Source: Chryseobacterium defluvii (GTDB lineage: Bacteria > Bacteroidota > Bacteroidia > Flavobacteriales > Weeksellaceae). Taken from it: a stretch of DNA of 64,000 bases. The number at the start of each line of letters is the position of its first letter. Position 1 is the stretch's first letter. The notes under the pieces were generated by a model. The model saw only the letters and a program-made list of their open reading frames with translations. It made no database searches and was not told the DNA's origin. Positions 27,479 to 35,812 of the stretch are shown here, piece by piece. The translations under genes and the position numbers were made by a program. Location: positions 248,001-312,000 of the forward strand of contig NZ_JACHLE010000004.1 of the NCBI RefSeq assembly GCF_014204415.1. Direction: 5' to 3'.

Positions 27479-27486
27479 TAAATTTG
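27479..27486 (+). promoter_or_regulatory. -7 box of array gene 4
   Basis: TAAATTTG fits TAnnTTTG, 19 nt before the ATG at 27506. Confidence 0.5.
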
Positions 27487-27505
27487 TGATAAAAGTCAGC
27501 ACTGA

Positions 27506-30500
27506 ATGAAGAAATTTCTATCTTTTCTATTTATATTTTATATTTTCATGTCCACATTTGCCCAGTTGGACAGGGAACATTGGTTTGCACCAATGATAGA
27601 CAGGACAAGCAATCCCAATCCTTACCAGAAACTTTATTTGTCTACCAACAGGACCACTCCTTTTCCGGTAAATATTTATAACAATAATATTTTGATCGGT
27701 ACGGTAACGATCAGTAAAAACAATCCCCAGAAATTTGACGTATTGCGGGAATACATTATCACAACACAGCAGACGGATCTGTTTACTCCAACTACAAAGG
27801 GATTGTATGTGCAAGCTGAATTTCCGTTTTATGCCAACTTAAGGTTTTCGGTATTCAATCACGCGGAAATCATAACCTCCAAAGGAATTTCTTCCACCGG
27901 AAAAAACTTTCATGCTGCTAATGCTCCGCTTACGGTCAACAATTTTATCCTAAATTTCATGACCAGCGTGCTGGCAACTGAAGATAATACCACGGTTACC
28001 ATATCAGGATACAATCCTGCCGTTCAGTTTTCAAACGGGACTACCGGAACGACCAATCCAACAATGACTTTTACTCTCAATAAAGGTCAGTCTTATATTA
28101 TGGATGGTCTGGGAAACATCAATGCCAATTTTGATGGTTTTATAGGAGCTAAGATCACTGCCAATAAACCTGTAAATGTTACCAATGGTAATTTTAACGG
28201 TCAATACGCCGGAAACCACCCTACAAGTTCCGATATCCTGATGGACCAGGCTGTACCCATAGAAAGATTAGGGAATGAATTTGCCCTTGTAAAAGGGAAT
28301 GGGAATATTGGTTCCAAAATGGAAGGAGCTTTGGTTATTGCTACAGAAGATGACACCAAGATTTTCGTCAATAATGAAATACCTCCCGTAGCCACCTTAA
28401 ATACAGGACAGTATTTTGTGATTCCGGACACCAAGTATCTGCTGCAGGGAAGCGGACACTATAACCTGTATGTAAAAACCTCTAAAAATGCTTACGTTTA
28501 CCAGATGCTGGCCGGAGGCTCTGCTACGGGAAATGAAGTAGCAACAGGGGGATTCAATTTTATTCCGGCCCTCAACTGCTATCTGCCAAAACAAATTAAT
28601 GAACTGGGCCTTATTGATGAAAATTTCGTCCATTCCAATAACAACCCTTCCGGTATTTTAAATATTCCTACCAAATTAAACCTTATCACTGAAAAAGGAG
28701 CCATTGTTACAGTAAACGGAGCTGTTCCGCCTGCCAATACGGGTCCTTTTAATATGACCGGAACCAACAACTGGGTTACGTATGGGATCCCAAATGTAGC
28801 AGGAACACTTACCATTGTTTCCAGCAAAGCCATTACCGCCGGGATCAATGCAGGGAGTGATGCTGTAGGATACGGAGGCTTTTTTGCCGGATTTCCTACC
28901 CAGCCCGTTATTCTAAAATCAGGAGGAGATTGCGTGCCGGGAATTGTGCTTACCGTAGATCCTGTTATTTATGACTCCTATCAATGGTATAGGAACGGTA
29001 TACTTATTCCGGGAGCCACGGGAGCCTCTTTTACTCCCATACAGCCTGGTTTTTATACCTGCTCTGTAACGATGGGAAGCTGTGCTCCTCTAATTACCGA
29101 ACAGTTTAAAGTACTCAACTGTACAAAACAGAGTACTGCAACCTATAACATATGTACCAGCCAGACCATTACACCTGCTTTCAGCAATTCCTCACAGACC
29201 CCGGTTATCTCAACCATTGCCGTGACTACGGGTCCGACCTTAGGAACTGCTACCGTAGATGCTGCTACCGGTGTAATCACCTATACTGTTACTAACCCCG
29301 GAACATCTGGAATTGATACTTTCGTATACTCGTTCTGCGGAGATGACCCTGTTTTTCCGGACTGTGAGACTGTAACCGTAACCATCAATATACAGTCTAT
29401 CACTGTTACCAATGTTACCCTCAATGCCTGTAACATCAACGGACAAGGGACTTTTGATCTGACTACAGCTAATGTTACCAACAATTCTCCTGTAACCATT
29501 ACCTACTATCCCACCCTGGCCGATGCACAAACCGAAAATGTGGCAGCTCTTATAACTACTTCTACGGCTTATACAGCTCCTAACGGAACCATCGTATATG
29601 CTGTGGTAAAAAATACTCTTGGGTGTAAAAGCATTGCCCAGATCACTCTTAGTTTATATAATCTGGCCATCGTACTGGATAATTACAATGGGGTCTTCTG
29701 TGACGATAATTTAGACGGGATCGTCAATATTACCCTTTCAAACATTACCCCTATTGTCCTTAATAACCCGGCATACTTTACTAATGTAAGATATTATGCC
29801 AATCTTGGCGATGCTAATGCAGGAAATGCGAATACGCTTCCTAATAACTGGAGCTATACTGCAACGACCACTATTTATATAAGAGTTGATTCTCCGGATG
29901 GCTGTGCCACTGTCATCAAACCTTTAACCTTTAGTATAGGAGGTAAAATACCCTTGATCGTCGCTTCGGTTACTCAAAATATTTGCGATGATGATCTGGA
30001 TGGAATTAAGCTTGTGGATCTCCTGTTGTTCATGAATCAGTTTACAATAGATCCTAACGTTACTACAAGTTTCCATGCCAGCCTGGCTGATGCCCAGAAT
30101 GATGTAAGTCCGCTTACCAACCCTGTCAGCATCAACAATTCCCAAACCATATATATCCGTTTTGAAAAGCCGGGCATCTGTCCTGAAGTGGGATCAATAC
30201 GCATTAATATTAAAACCCCGAAAAAATCTGATCTGCTAAAAGACCTGATCATATGTTCCAATGCAGTTACCACTCTGGATGCGGGCCCGGGATTTGAGAG
30301 CTATCTGTGGAGTACGGGAGCTACTACGTCCTCCATCACCGGTGTTCCCATAGGAAACTATTGGGTAGACCTTACTTTTAACGGATGTGTTTACAGGCAA
30401 AACGTGAATGTTACCCAATCTCCTCTGCCGGCTATCACTTCAATTGAAATTAACGGATCTACTGTCACCATAGGGGCAAGTGGAGGTACTCCTCCTTATG

Positions 30501-30910
30501 AGTATTCTTTAGACGGAGTTATCTGGCAGAGTTCCAATGTTTTCTATAACGTTCCGAGAGGAAATCATACAGCATATGTAAGAGATTCCAAAAACTGCGA
30601 TACCATTACAAAAGCCTTTGTGATCATCAATTTGATCAATACCATTACTCCCAACTCAGACGGACACAATGATGATATAGATTATTCGGCTTTGATGACC
30701 AATGACAATCTTGAGTTCAGGATCTTTGACCGGTACGGAGCGGAAGTTTTCAGAGGAACCCCTACCAACCGATATATCTGGGACGGAAAAGTTGGAGGAA
30801 GGCATGTATACACAGCCACCTACTGGTATATCATAAGCTGGACAGAGTTTGGAACCAATATTTCGATAAAATACACAAGCTGGCTGCTGGTAAAAAACAG
30901 AAAAGATTAA
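27506..30910 (+). CDS. Giant secreted IgGFc-binding-like/CHU_C protein, array gene 4 (long form)
   Basis: This 1134-residue protein has a signal peptide (MKKFLSFLFIFYIFMSTFAQ). The IgGFc-binding-like domain (LDREHWFAPMIDRTSNPN, ITSKGISSTGKNFHAA, GGFFAGFPTQPVI) is followed by Ig-like YQWYRNGILIPGA (about 492), a beta-rich stretch (FVYSFCGDDPVFPDCETV), and two Asp-rich modules (VFCDDNLDGIVNI about 730 and NICDDDLDGIKLVDL about 830). Then come STGATTSSITG, SprB-like SGGTPPYEYSLDG and CHU_C from about 1042 (ITPNSDGHNDDIDYS, IFDRYGAEVFR). It is closest in layout to gene 1. The DxDxDG-like loops could bind calcium; this is inference. No obvious terminator follows. Confidence 0.9.
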   Translation: MKKFLSFLFIFYIFMSTFAQLDREHWFAPMIDRTSNPNPYQKLYLSTNRTTPFPVNIYNNNILIGTVTISKNNPQKFDVLREYIITTQQTDLFTPTTKGLYVQAEFPFYANLRFSVFNHAEIITSKGISSTGKNFHAANAPLTVNNFILNFMTSVLATEDNTTVTISGYNPAVQFSNGTTGTTNPTMTFTLNKGQSYIMDGLGNINANFDGFIGAKITANKPVNVTNGNFNGQYAGNHPTSSDILMDQAVPIERLGNEFALVKGNGNIGSKMEGALVIATEDDTKIFVNNEIPPVATLNTGQYFVIPDTKYLLQGSGHYNLYVKTSKNAYVYQMLAGGSATGNEVATGGFNFIPALNCYLPKQINELGLIDENFVHSNNNPSGILNIPTKLNLITEKGAIVTVNGAVPPANTGPFNMTGTNNWVTYGIPNVAGTLTIVSSKAITAGINAGSDAVGYGGFFAGFPTQPVILKSGGDCVPGIVLTVDPVIYDSYQWYRNGILIPGATGASFTPIQPGFYTCSVTMGSCAPLITEQFKVLNCTKQSTATYNICTSQTITPAFSNSSQTPVISTIAVTTGPTLGTATVDAATGVITYTVTNPGTSGIDTFVYSFCGDDPVFPDCETVTVTINIQSITVTNVTLNACNINGQGTFDLTTANVTNNSPVTITYYPTLADAQTENVAALITTSTAYTAPNGTIVYAVVKNTLGCKSIAQITLSLYNLAIVLDNYNGVFCDDNLDGIVNITLSNITPIVLNNPAYFTNVRYYANLGDANAGNANTLPNNWSYTATTTIYIRVDSPDGCATVIKPLTFSIGGKIPLIVASVTQNICDDDLDGIKLVDLLLFMNQFTIDPNVTTSFHASLADAQNDVSPLTNPVSINNSQTIYIRFEKPGICPEVGSIRINIKTPKKSDLLKDLIICSNAVTTLDAGPGFESYLWSTGATTSSITGVPIGNYWVDLTFNGCVYRQNVNVTQSPLPAITSIEINGSTVTIGASGGTPPYEYSLDGVIWQSSNVFYNVPRGNHTAYVRDSKNCDTITKAFVIINLINTITPNSDGHNDDIDYSALMTNDNLEFRIFDRYGAEVFRGTPTNRYIWDGKVGGRHVYTATYWYIISWTEFGTNISIKYTSWLLVKNRKD

Positions 30911-31032
30911 AAATGAATTTCCTCACCGGAAATCAGCCTTTTATAACATTCATTAACAATTAAGGAGGAAGTTTAATATAACTTTAACCACTTTCCATGA
31001 TCTAATCCGGGCATACATTGATGGATTCTGTG

Positions 31033-31040
31033 TAATTTTG
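31033..31040 (+). promoter_or_regulatory. -7 box of the 31.05 kb gene
   Basis: TAATTTTG fits TAnnTTTG, 9 nt before the ATG at 31050. This is why the in-frame TTG at 31038, inside the box, is rejected as a start. Confidence 0.5.
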
Positions 31041-31049
31041 CTCTATTCT

Positions 31050-31838
31050 ATGAAGAAAATTATTACTCTTTTGCTATTGGTTTTTCTGGCAAAAATCAAT
31101 GCGCAATTGTACTCCGGGGAAGTATTTCTAAGGGACAATTCCGTTTTATATCTTAATCAGGTATATGTTACCAATCTTAATACCCAAAAAACCGTTCTTA
31201 CTAACTATAACGGAGCTTTTAATATCCAGGCGGAAGCGGGGGACGTCATCAGGTTTACTTCCATTGTCACCGAACGAAAAGATATCAGGCTTTCTCCGCA
31301 AATGTTCAGGGTTAAAAACCTTATTGAGTTAAAAATTGCCTATCATGACATCCAGGAAGTTGTTATCAGCAGATTCAAGCCAACAGGCAATTTAAGATAT
31401 GATGTAAATGCGCTGAAAAGAGAAGACAAAGCTCTTGCCATAAAAAAGGCAATCGGCCTTCCTGAGCCTAAAGGCGACGGAACGCCGCCGGAACTTCCGG
31501 TTGCCGGTTTAAGGGATGGCGGCCTTACCTTCAGCCTGGAAAGCATTTATGATATCCTCTCCGGTGAAAGAAAGAAAAAACAGCGTTATATGGCCTATGA
31601 AAGGATGAATAATTCGATTAGCCAGATCAAAAGCTATCTGGGACAGGATTATTTTGTAAGATTTAAGATTCCTGAGAATCTGATCGATAATTTCCTGCAG
31701 TTTGTATATACTTCGGAGAATATACAGCCCTATGTCTCTGCCGGAAATTTTGAGGCGGTAAAAATCCCGATCGAGAAATATTTACCCATCTACCAAAAAA
31801 GGCTGAGGAATTCTCATCTTCAGGAAGTTATAAAATGA
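31050..31838 (+). CDS. Exported carboxypeptidase-regulatory-like protein
   Basis: This 262-residue protein has signal peptide MKKIITLLLLVFLAKINAQ. The N-terminal 90 residues look like a CarboxypepD_reg-like beta-sandwich (YSGEVFLRDNSVLYLNQVYV, TVLTNYNGAFNIQAEAGDVI, FTS), as found at the start of many Bacteroidetes outer-membrane and periplasmic proteins. The rest is helical and charged (ALKREDKALAIKKAIGLPEP, GERKKKQRYMAYERMN) and resembles a soluble periplasmic relative of TonB-receptor plug-linked proteins. No sorting domain or lipobox. It follows the giant array in the same direction, 139 nt after gene 4, with its own promoter. The function is unknown. Confidence 0.75.
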   Translation: MKKIITLLLLVFLAKINAQLYSGEVFLRDNSVLYLNQVYVTNLNTQKTVLTNYNGAFNIQAEAGDVIRFTSIVTERKDIRLSPQMFRVKNLIELKIAYHDIQEVVISRFKPTGNLRYDVNALKREDKALAIKKAIGLPEPKGDGTPPELPVAGLRDGGLTFSLESIYDILSGERKKKQRYMAYERMNNSISQIKSYLGQDYFVRFKIPENLIDNFLQFVYTSENIQPYVSAGNFEAVKIPIEKYLPIYQKRLRNSHLQEVIK

Positions 31839-32042
31839 AAATTGTAATATTCTGCTGAAAAAATGTGCGTATGAGAAACCATACTTTGCATTTTTCAAAA
31901 AAAGTGAGTAATATGGTTTATTTTTATCTTACATTTAGTGTTCAAAATAAAAACAAAAGAATCTCGTTTAGAAGTAAACACTAATAGCCAAAACGCAAGT
32001 TAGAGAAAGAAAATGATTTGTTTTTTATCTTAATATTAGTGA

Positions 32043-32828
32043 ATGAAAAAATTAATTTTACTCTTTAGTTCAGTATTGTTTTTTAATCTCTCTGCCCAGA
32101 AAAAGGACAAAGATTACAGTAGTATTTTGAAAAGTAAAAATATTTATGAAATAAATGCTTTTCTGAGAGATGCTCACCCCGATGATCCCCGCAGGTCCGT
32201 ACTGAAGCCCAGGGTGATGGATATGATGAGAGAATATATTAAGAATGCCCACCCGGCTGACCAAAAAGTTAAGGGAATGCAGGAAATGCTTGCCCTCCTT
32301 AAGAGAAGACCCTCTACAAAGATCACTTTTGATGAGATGAATGCCATCATCAAACAAAAACAGATCGCAAAATATAATGCGGAACTGGCCGCGAAAAAAT
32401 CCCTGGTCACCTATACTCCGAGCAATACACAGAATGTCTTTGTGGCCAGTACAACTACTGCAGCTGCAGCAGCTCCTGCTGCCATTCCGGATGCAGAGGC
32501 CGAAGAATTCAATATGCTGATGGCTGTTTCTCCCGTAGAGCATAAAAACAAAACCGTAAAGATCCTTAACTCTCTTTTCGATAACGACCCTTACAGCAAA
32601 GAGTGTATCGTCCTTATTGAAAACAAATCCGACTGTAACATCATTGTAAGGATGGAAGGTGTGGGAAATACAAAATACAGGCTTGCCGTTCCTGCTCACG
32701 GGGATAACTCTATTGTTGTGAGTAAAGGGGATTACCTTTTCACAAGTCTCGTTTGCGGAGCACAGTATGCCTCACAAAAAACGATCCAGAAACCTCTTAT
32801 GGTTGCCTTAGGTTCATCTTCCAAATAA
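32043..32828 (+). CDS. Exported DUF6759-like protein, copy B
   Basis: This 261-residue protein has a signal peptide (MKKLILLFSSVLFFNLSAQ). A short N-terminal motif, ILKSKNIYEINAFLRDAHPD, recurs in copy C (ILKSTNIKEIEDYLKN), suggesting a small helical repeat domain. A middle Ala/Thr-rich linker (about 130-160) leads to the C-terminal conserved domain: LFDNDPYSKECIVLIENKSD, CNIIVRMEG, VPAHGDNSIVVSKGDY and LVCGAQYASQKTI. The two family cysteines are present. The upstream 204-nt gap holds short inverted repeats but no clear TAnnTTTG box. The function is unknown; the paralogues suggest a periplasmic structural or binding role. Confidence 0.8.
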   Translation: MKKLILLFSSVLFFNLSAQKKDKDYSSILKSKNIYEINAFLRDAHPDDPRRSVLKPRVMDMMREYIKNAHPADQKVKGMQEMLALLKRRPSTKITFDEMNAIIKQKQIAKYNAELAAKKSLVTYTPSNTQNVFVASTTTAAAAAPAAIPDAEAEEFNMLMAVSPVEHKNKTVKILNSLFDNDPYSKECIVLIENKSDCNIIVRMEGVGNTKYRLAVPAHGDNSIVVSKGDYLFTSLVCGAQYASQKTIQKPLMVALGSSSK

Positions 32829-32882
32829 AGAATTTTATTACCCTGATTTCTAAAATGCGGGGCATTATAGGTAATTTTTTCC

Positions 32883-32890
32883 TATTTTTG
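32883..32890 (+). promoter_or_regulatory. -7 box of trmB
   Basis: TATTTTTG fits TAnnTTTG, 21 nt before the trmB ATG at 32912. Confidence 0.5.
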
Positions 32891-32911
32891 CAGCATTTTA
32901 TATACTTATTC

Positions 32912-33589
32912 ATGGGTAAAAATAAATTAGCAAGATTTGCAGAAAACAAAACTCTTCCCAATGTAATCCAGCCGACAAGAGAAGAAGCCCTTAACGGGTT
33001 TTCTCTTAAAGGTAAATGGAGAACAGATTTTTTTAAGAACAATAATCCCATTGTTCTTGAACTGGGCTGTGGAAAAGGAGAATATTCTGTAGGCCTTGCC
33101 AAAACTTTTCCTGAAAAAAACTTTATCGGAATAGACATCAAAGGTGCAAGATTCTGGTTTGGGGCTAAAGAGGCCGTGGAAAACAATATGAACAACGTCG
33201 CTTTTCTCAGGTCTCAGATAGAGCTGGTAGATCATTTCTTTGAGGAAAATGAAGTGGATGAAATATGGATCACATTCCCGGATCCGCAGATCAAATACAG
33301 ACGTACCAAGCACAGGCTGACTCACCCCGATTTCTTAAACCGATATAAAAAATTCCTGAAACCTTCAGGAATTATTCACCTGAAAACGGATTCCGAATTT
33401 CTTCATGGTTATACTTTAGGACTGCTGCAGGGATCAGGCTATGAGATCCTTACCGCACATCACGATATCTACGGAGCACCCGAGTATGAACCGAATACCG
33501 AACATTTAAGGGATATAAAAACATATTACGAAGAGCTATTTTCAGCAAAAGGAAAAACCATAACCTATATAAAATTTCGAATAACCTGA
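32912..33589 (+). CDS. trmB: tRNA (guanine-N7)-methyltransferase
   Basis: This 225-residue SAM-dependent enzyme makes m7G46 in tRNA. It begins MGKNKLARFAENKTLPNVIQ; an upstream in-frame start at 32753 would run through the end of the preceding gene and the promoter, so it is rejected. The SAM-binding motif is VLELGCGKGEYSVGLA, and the family signature IWITFPDPQIKYRRTKHRLT contains the catalytic/tRNA-binding residues. HLKTDSEFLHGYT is the C-terminal TrmB motif. The next gene starts 18 nt later, so the lipoprotein genes behind it may share its transcript. Confidence 0.95.
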   Translation: MGKNKLARFAENKTLPNVIQPTREEALNGFSLKGKWRTDFFKNNNPIVLELGCGKGEYSVGLAKTFPEKNFIGIDIKGARFWFGAKEAVENNMNNVAFLRSQIELVDHFFEENEVDEIWITFPDPQIKYRRTKHRLTHPDFLNRYKKFLKPSGIIHLKTDSEFLHGYTLGLLQGSGYEILTAHHDIYGAPEYEPNTEHLRDIKTYYEELFSAKGKTITYIKFRIT

Positions 33590-33607
33590 TGAAATAAATA
33601 ATATTTG

Positions 33608-34312
33608 ATGAAAAAAAAAATTTTACCGATCCTATTCTTCATTTTTCTGGCTTCCTGTTCTGCCAACAACATCCGAAAGGACAACGAAGACATCCTGAAA
33701 AGCACAAATATCAAAGAAATTGAAGACTATCTGAAAAACACCTTCCAGGATGATCCAAAAAAAAGTGTTTTAAAGCCTAAACTTATTGCTTTAAAGAACT
33801 CTGCATGGACTAAAGGAGTAAAAGATTCCAAACCTATGGAAGCAAGGCCCATTATTGCTGAAATTCCACAAGCAGCTATGGGAAACGCCAATTCCAGCGA
33901 GGCAGAAGAATTTAAACGCCTGGTCGCAGAAAATTCTACTGAGCACAAAGAGAAAACAGTGAAGCTTCTGAATGCCATGTTCGACCAGGATATTAACAGC
34001 AAGGAAGCTGTCCTTCTATTTAAGAACAACTCAGACTGTAATATTGTCTTACGGATCCAGGGAAAAGACTTCTACAATATGGCAGTGCCTGCACATGGGG
34101 AAAACTTTATGGTCGTTAAAAAAGGACAATACGCTATGAGCAGTAATGTCTGCGATGTAAAATATGCTTCGCAAAAAGACATAAAAAAAAGTATATTTGT
34201 AATATTAGGCAACCCGGAACAGACCAATCAGATAAGTGCGGATAAAAAACCTGCTGATTCCCCACCTCCGGTTAAAAGTAAGAGTACAAAGCCTGCTAAA
34301 AGAAGAACATAA
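33608..34312 (+). CDS. DUF6759-like lipoprotein, copy C
   Basis: This 234-residue predicted lipoprotein starts MKKKILPILFFIFLASCSAN, with lipobox LASC and acylated Cys about residue 17. The ATG at 33608 is preferred to the TTG one codon earlier. It carries the N-terminal motif ILKSTNIKEIEDYLKN shared with copy B, then SSEAEEFKRLVAENSTEHKE, and the C-terminal domain (NNSDCNIVLRIQGKDFYNMA, VPAHGENFMVVKKGQYA, NVCDVKYASQKDI). The tail is Pro/Lys-rich (KSTKPAKRRT). The start codon is followed by a run of ten A. It sits 18 nt after trmB and 14 nt before copy D. Confidence 0.8.
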   Translation: MKKKILPILFFIFLASCSANNIRKDNEDILKSTNIKEIEDYLKNTFQDDPKKSVLKPKLIALKNSAWTKGVKDSKPMEARPIIAEIPQAAMGNANSSEAEEFKRLVAENSTEHKEKTVKLLNAMFDQDINSKEAVLLFKNNSDCNIVLRIQGKDFYNMAVPAHGENFMVVKKGQYAMSSNVCDVKYASQKDIKKSIFVILGNPEQTNQISADKKPADSPPPVKSKSTKPAKRRT

Positions 34313-34326
34313 GCAAAGCAATTGAT

Positions 34327-34776
34327 ATGAAAAGACTGTTGGTTTTCTTAGGATGTATGACACTTCTCCATAGCTGTAATGTCAATTACAACTCAAATTA
34401 TCCTGTCAGCCGTCCATATCCTGCCGGAAACAGCTCAGGATCGGCTTATCCTTCAACGGCCGAGGTGGAAAGAGAATACAATGAACTTCGAAAGACCTAT
34501 AAATCCGAAACAGCAGATGTACTGACGGACCTTCTGAATGATTCTTCCAACAATCCCAAAACATCCGTTATTGTAGAGAATGCTTCTCCCTGCAATATGG
34601 TGCTTACAATAAGCGGAAATAATTATTTCAAAAAAGTTCCTATAGGTGCAGGAAAAATAGGCTCCGTAATGGTGCTTAAAAATCAGAATTATAAGTTATC
34701 CGGAATGGTCTGCAGGTCTGTATATCAGTCCACAAAATTTATATCCGGGTCTTATTCAGTTAAGCTTTCCAATTAA
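34327..34776 (+). CDS. DUF6759-like lipoprotein, copy D (short)
   Basis: This 149-residue predicted lipoprotein (MKRLLVFLGCMTLLHSCNVN; lipobox LHSC) lacks the helical N-terminal part of copies B and C. After a Ser/Pro-rich spacer it keeps the C-terminal domain: VENASPCNMVLTISGNNYFK, KVPIGAGKIGSVMVLKNQNY, and MVCRSVYQSTKFI. It is the most divergent of the four but keeps both cysteines. It probably shares a transcript with copy C, ending at the hairpin before rpsB. Confidence 0.78.
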   Translation: MKRLLVFLGCMTLLHSCNVNYNSNYPVSRPYPAGNSSGSAYPSTAEVEREYNELRKTYKSETADVLTDLLNDSSNNPKTSVIVENASPCNMVLTISGNNYFKKVPIGAGKIGSVMVLKNQNYKLSGMVCRSVYQSTKFISGSYSVKLSN

Positions 34777-34792
34777 AAAAGATATAAAAAAC

Positions 34793-34826
34793 AAAAAACC
34801 GCTAAATTGTATTTAGCGGTTTTTTT
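34793..34826. terminator. Bidirectional terminator, copy D / rpsB
   Basis: AACCGCTAAAT and ATTTAGCGGTT form an 11-bp stem around TGT, with A-run and T-run flanks, between the convergent genes. Confidence 0.88.
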
Positions 34827-34846
34827 ATCATTAAGAATAAATCTGA

Positions 34847-35608
34847 TTATTCTGCATCGAAATCAGCATCTGTATCAGCAGATACTTTTTCTCCTTCTTC
34901 TTTAGATTTTTCTTTATCAGCTTTTCTCTGAGACTGACCTTCTTTGATAGATTCAGCAACTACGCTTAAAATCATATCGATAGACTTGGAAGCATCATCG
35001 TTTCCTGGGATAACGAAATCTACTTTTCTAGGGTCAGAGTTTGTATCAACAATACCAAAAACCGGAATACCTAATTTCTTAGCTTCAGTAACGGCAATGT
35101 GTTCTCTAAGGATATCTACTACAAATACTGCAGAAGGAAGACGAACCATGTCTGCGATAGAACCTAAGTTCTTCTCAAGGTTAGCTCTTTGTCTGTCTAC
35201 CTGAAGTCTTTCTTTTTTAGATAAAGTTTCGAACGTACCGTCTTTTTTCATTTTGTCGATAGAGTTCATTTTTTTAACAGCCTTTCTGATCGTAACAAAG
35301 TTTGTTAGCATACCTCCAGGCCATCTTTCTGTAATATAAGGCATATTAAGTTCCGAAGCGTGTTTTGCCACCACTTCTTTCGCCTGCTTCTTAGTAGCTA
35401 CGAAAAGAACTTTTTTGCCTGCAGAAGTTAATTTTTCCAAAGCGTTACAAGCCTCGTCCAATTTAACTGCTGTTTTATGTAAGTCTACAATGTGAATACC
35501 ATTTTTCTCCATAAAAATGTATGGAGCCATATTTGGGTTCCACTTTCTTGTCATGTGACCGAAGTGTACACCAGCCTCTAAAAGGTCTTTTACATTTGCT
35601 TTTGCCAT
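34847..35608 (-). CDS. rpsB: 30S ribosomal protein S2
   Basis: This 253-residue small-subunit protein begins MAKANVKDLLEAGVHFGHMT, with the universal S2 signature GVHFGHMTRKWNP. It also has ITERWPGGMLTNFVTIRKAV, VDILREHIAVTEAKKLGIPV and IVDTNSDP. The C-terminus has an acidic extension (KEEGEKVSADTDADFDAE), common in Bacteroidetes. It is the last gene of rplM-rpsI-rpsB; tsf, its usual partner, is elsewhere. A 204-nt leader separates it from rpsI. Confidence 0.97.
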   Translation of the reverse strand: MAKANVKDLLEAGVHFGHMTRKWNPNMAPYIFMEKNGIHIVDLHKTAVKLDEACNALEKLTSAGKKVLFVATKKQAKEVVAKHASELNMPYITERWPGGMLTNFVTIRKAVKKMNSIDKMKKDGTFETLSKKERLQVDRQRANLEKNLGSIADMVRLPSAVFVVDILREHIAVTEAKKLGIPVFGIVDTNSDPRKVDFVIPGNDDASKSIDMILSVVAESIKEGQSQRKADKEKSKEEGEKVSADTDADFDAE

Positions 35609-35708
35609 GTTGTTTGTTTTTGTTAGTTTACTTTCCGCTTTTTAGGCAATCAACAACTTCTTTAGATGGGAGAAGCGTTTGGATGCTAAACGTAACGGGC
35701 AATTTTTT

Positions 35709-35743
35709 GCTTTAGGCTTTAGGCATTAAGCTGCAAGCTGTAA
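35709..35743 (-). repeat. Heptad repeat between rpsI and rpsB
   Basis: Five 7-nt units start with GC: GCTTTAG, GCTTTAG, GCATTAA, GCTGCAA, GCTGTAA. This is the same 7-nt periodic organisation as near accC, alt-glmU and aroA, with a different unit sequence. The element lies within the rpsB leader. Confidence 0.6.
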
Positions 35744-35812
35744 AGCGGATTAAAAATTCTAATAAGTTTTTCAAAAAGCCTATTGCATATTGCTTTAAGC
35801 TTACCGCCATTC

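Noticed and set aside
31839-32042. Short inverted repeats (TTAGTGTT / AACACTAA and AAACCATA / TATGGTTT) upstream of copy B
   Set aside because: They are short, AT-rich and imperfectly placed; they could arise by chance in a 204-nt AT-rich gap.
32753-32911. Longer trmB reading frame with 53 extra residues
   Set aside because: It overlaps the end of the preceding gene and the -7 box, and the TrmB family begins at MGKNKLARF.
33611-33620. Run of ten A after the start codon of the lipoprotein at 33608, a possible phase-variation tract
   Set aside because: MKKK starts are common in exported proteins here and the genome is AT-rich; there is no evidence of length variation from one sequence.
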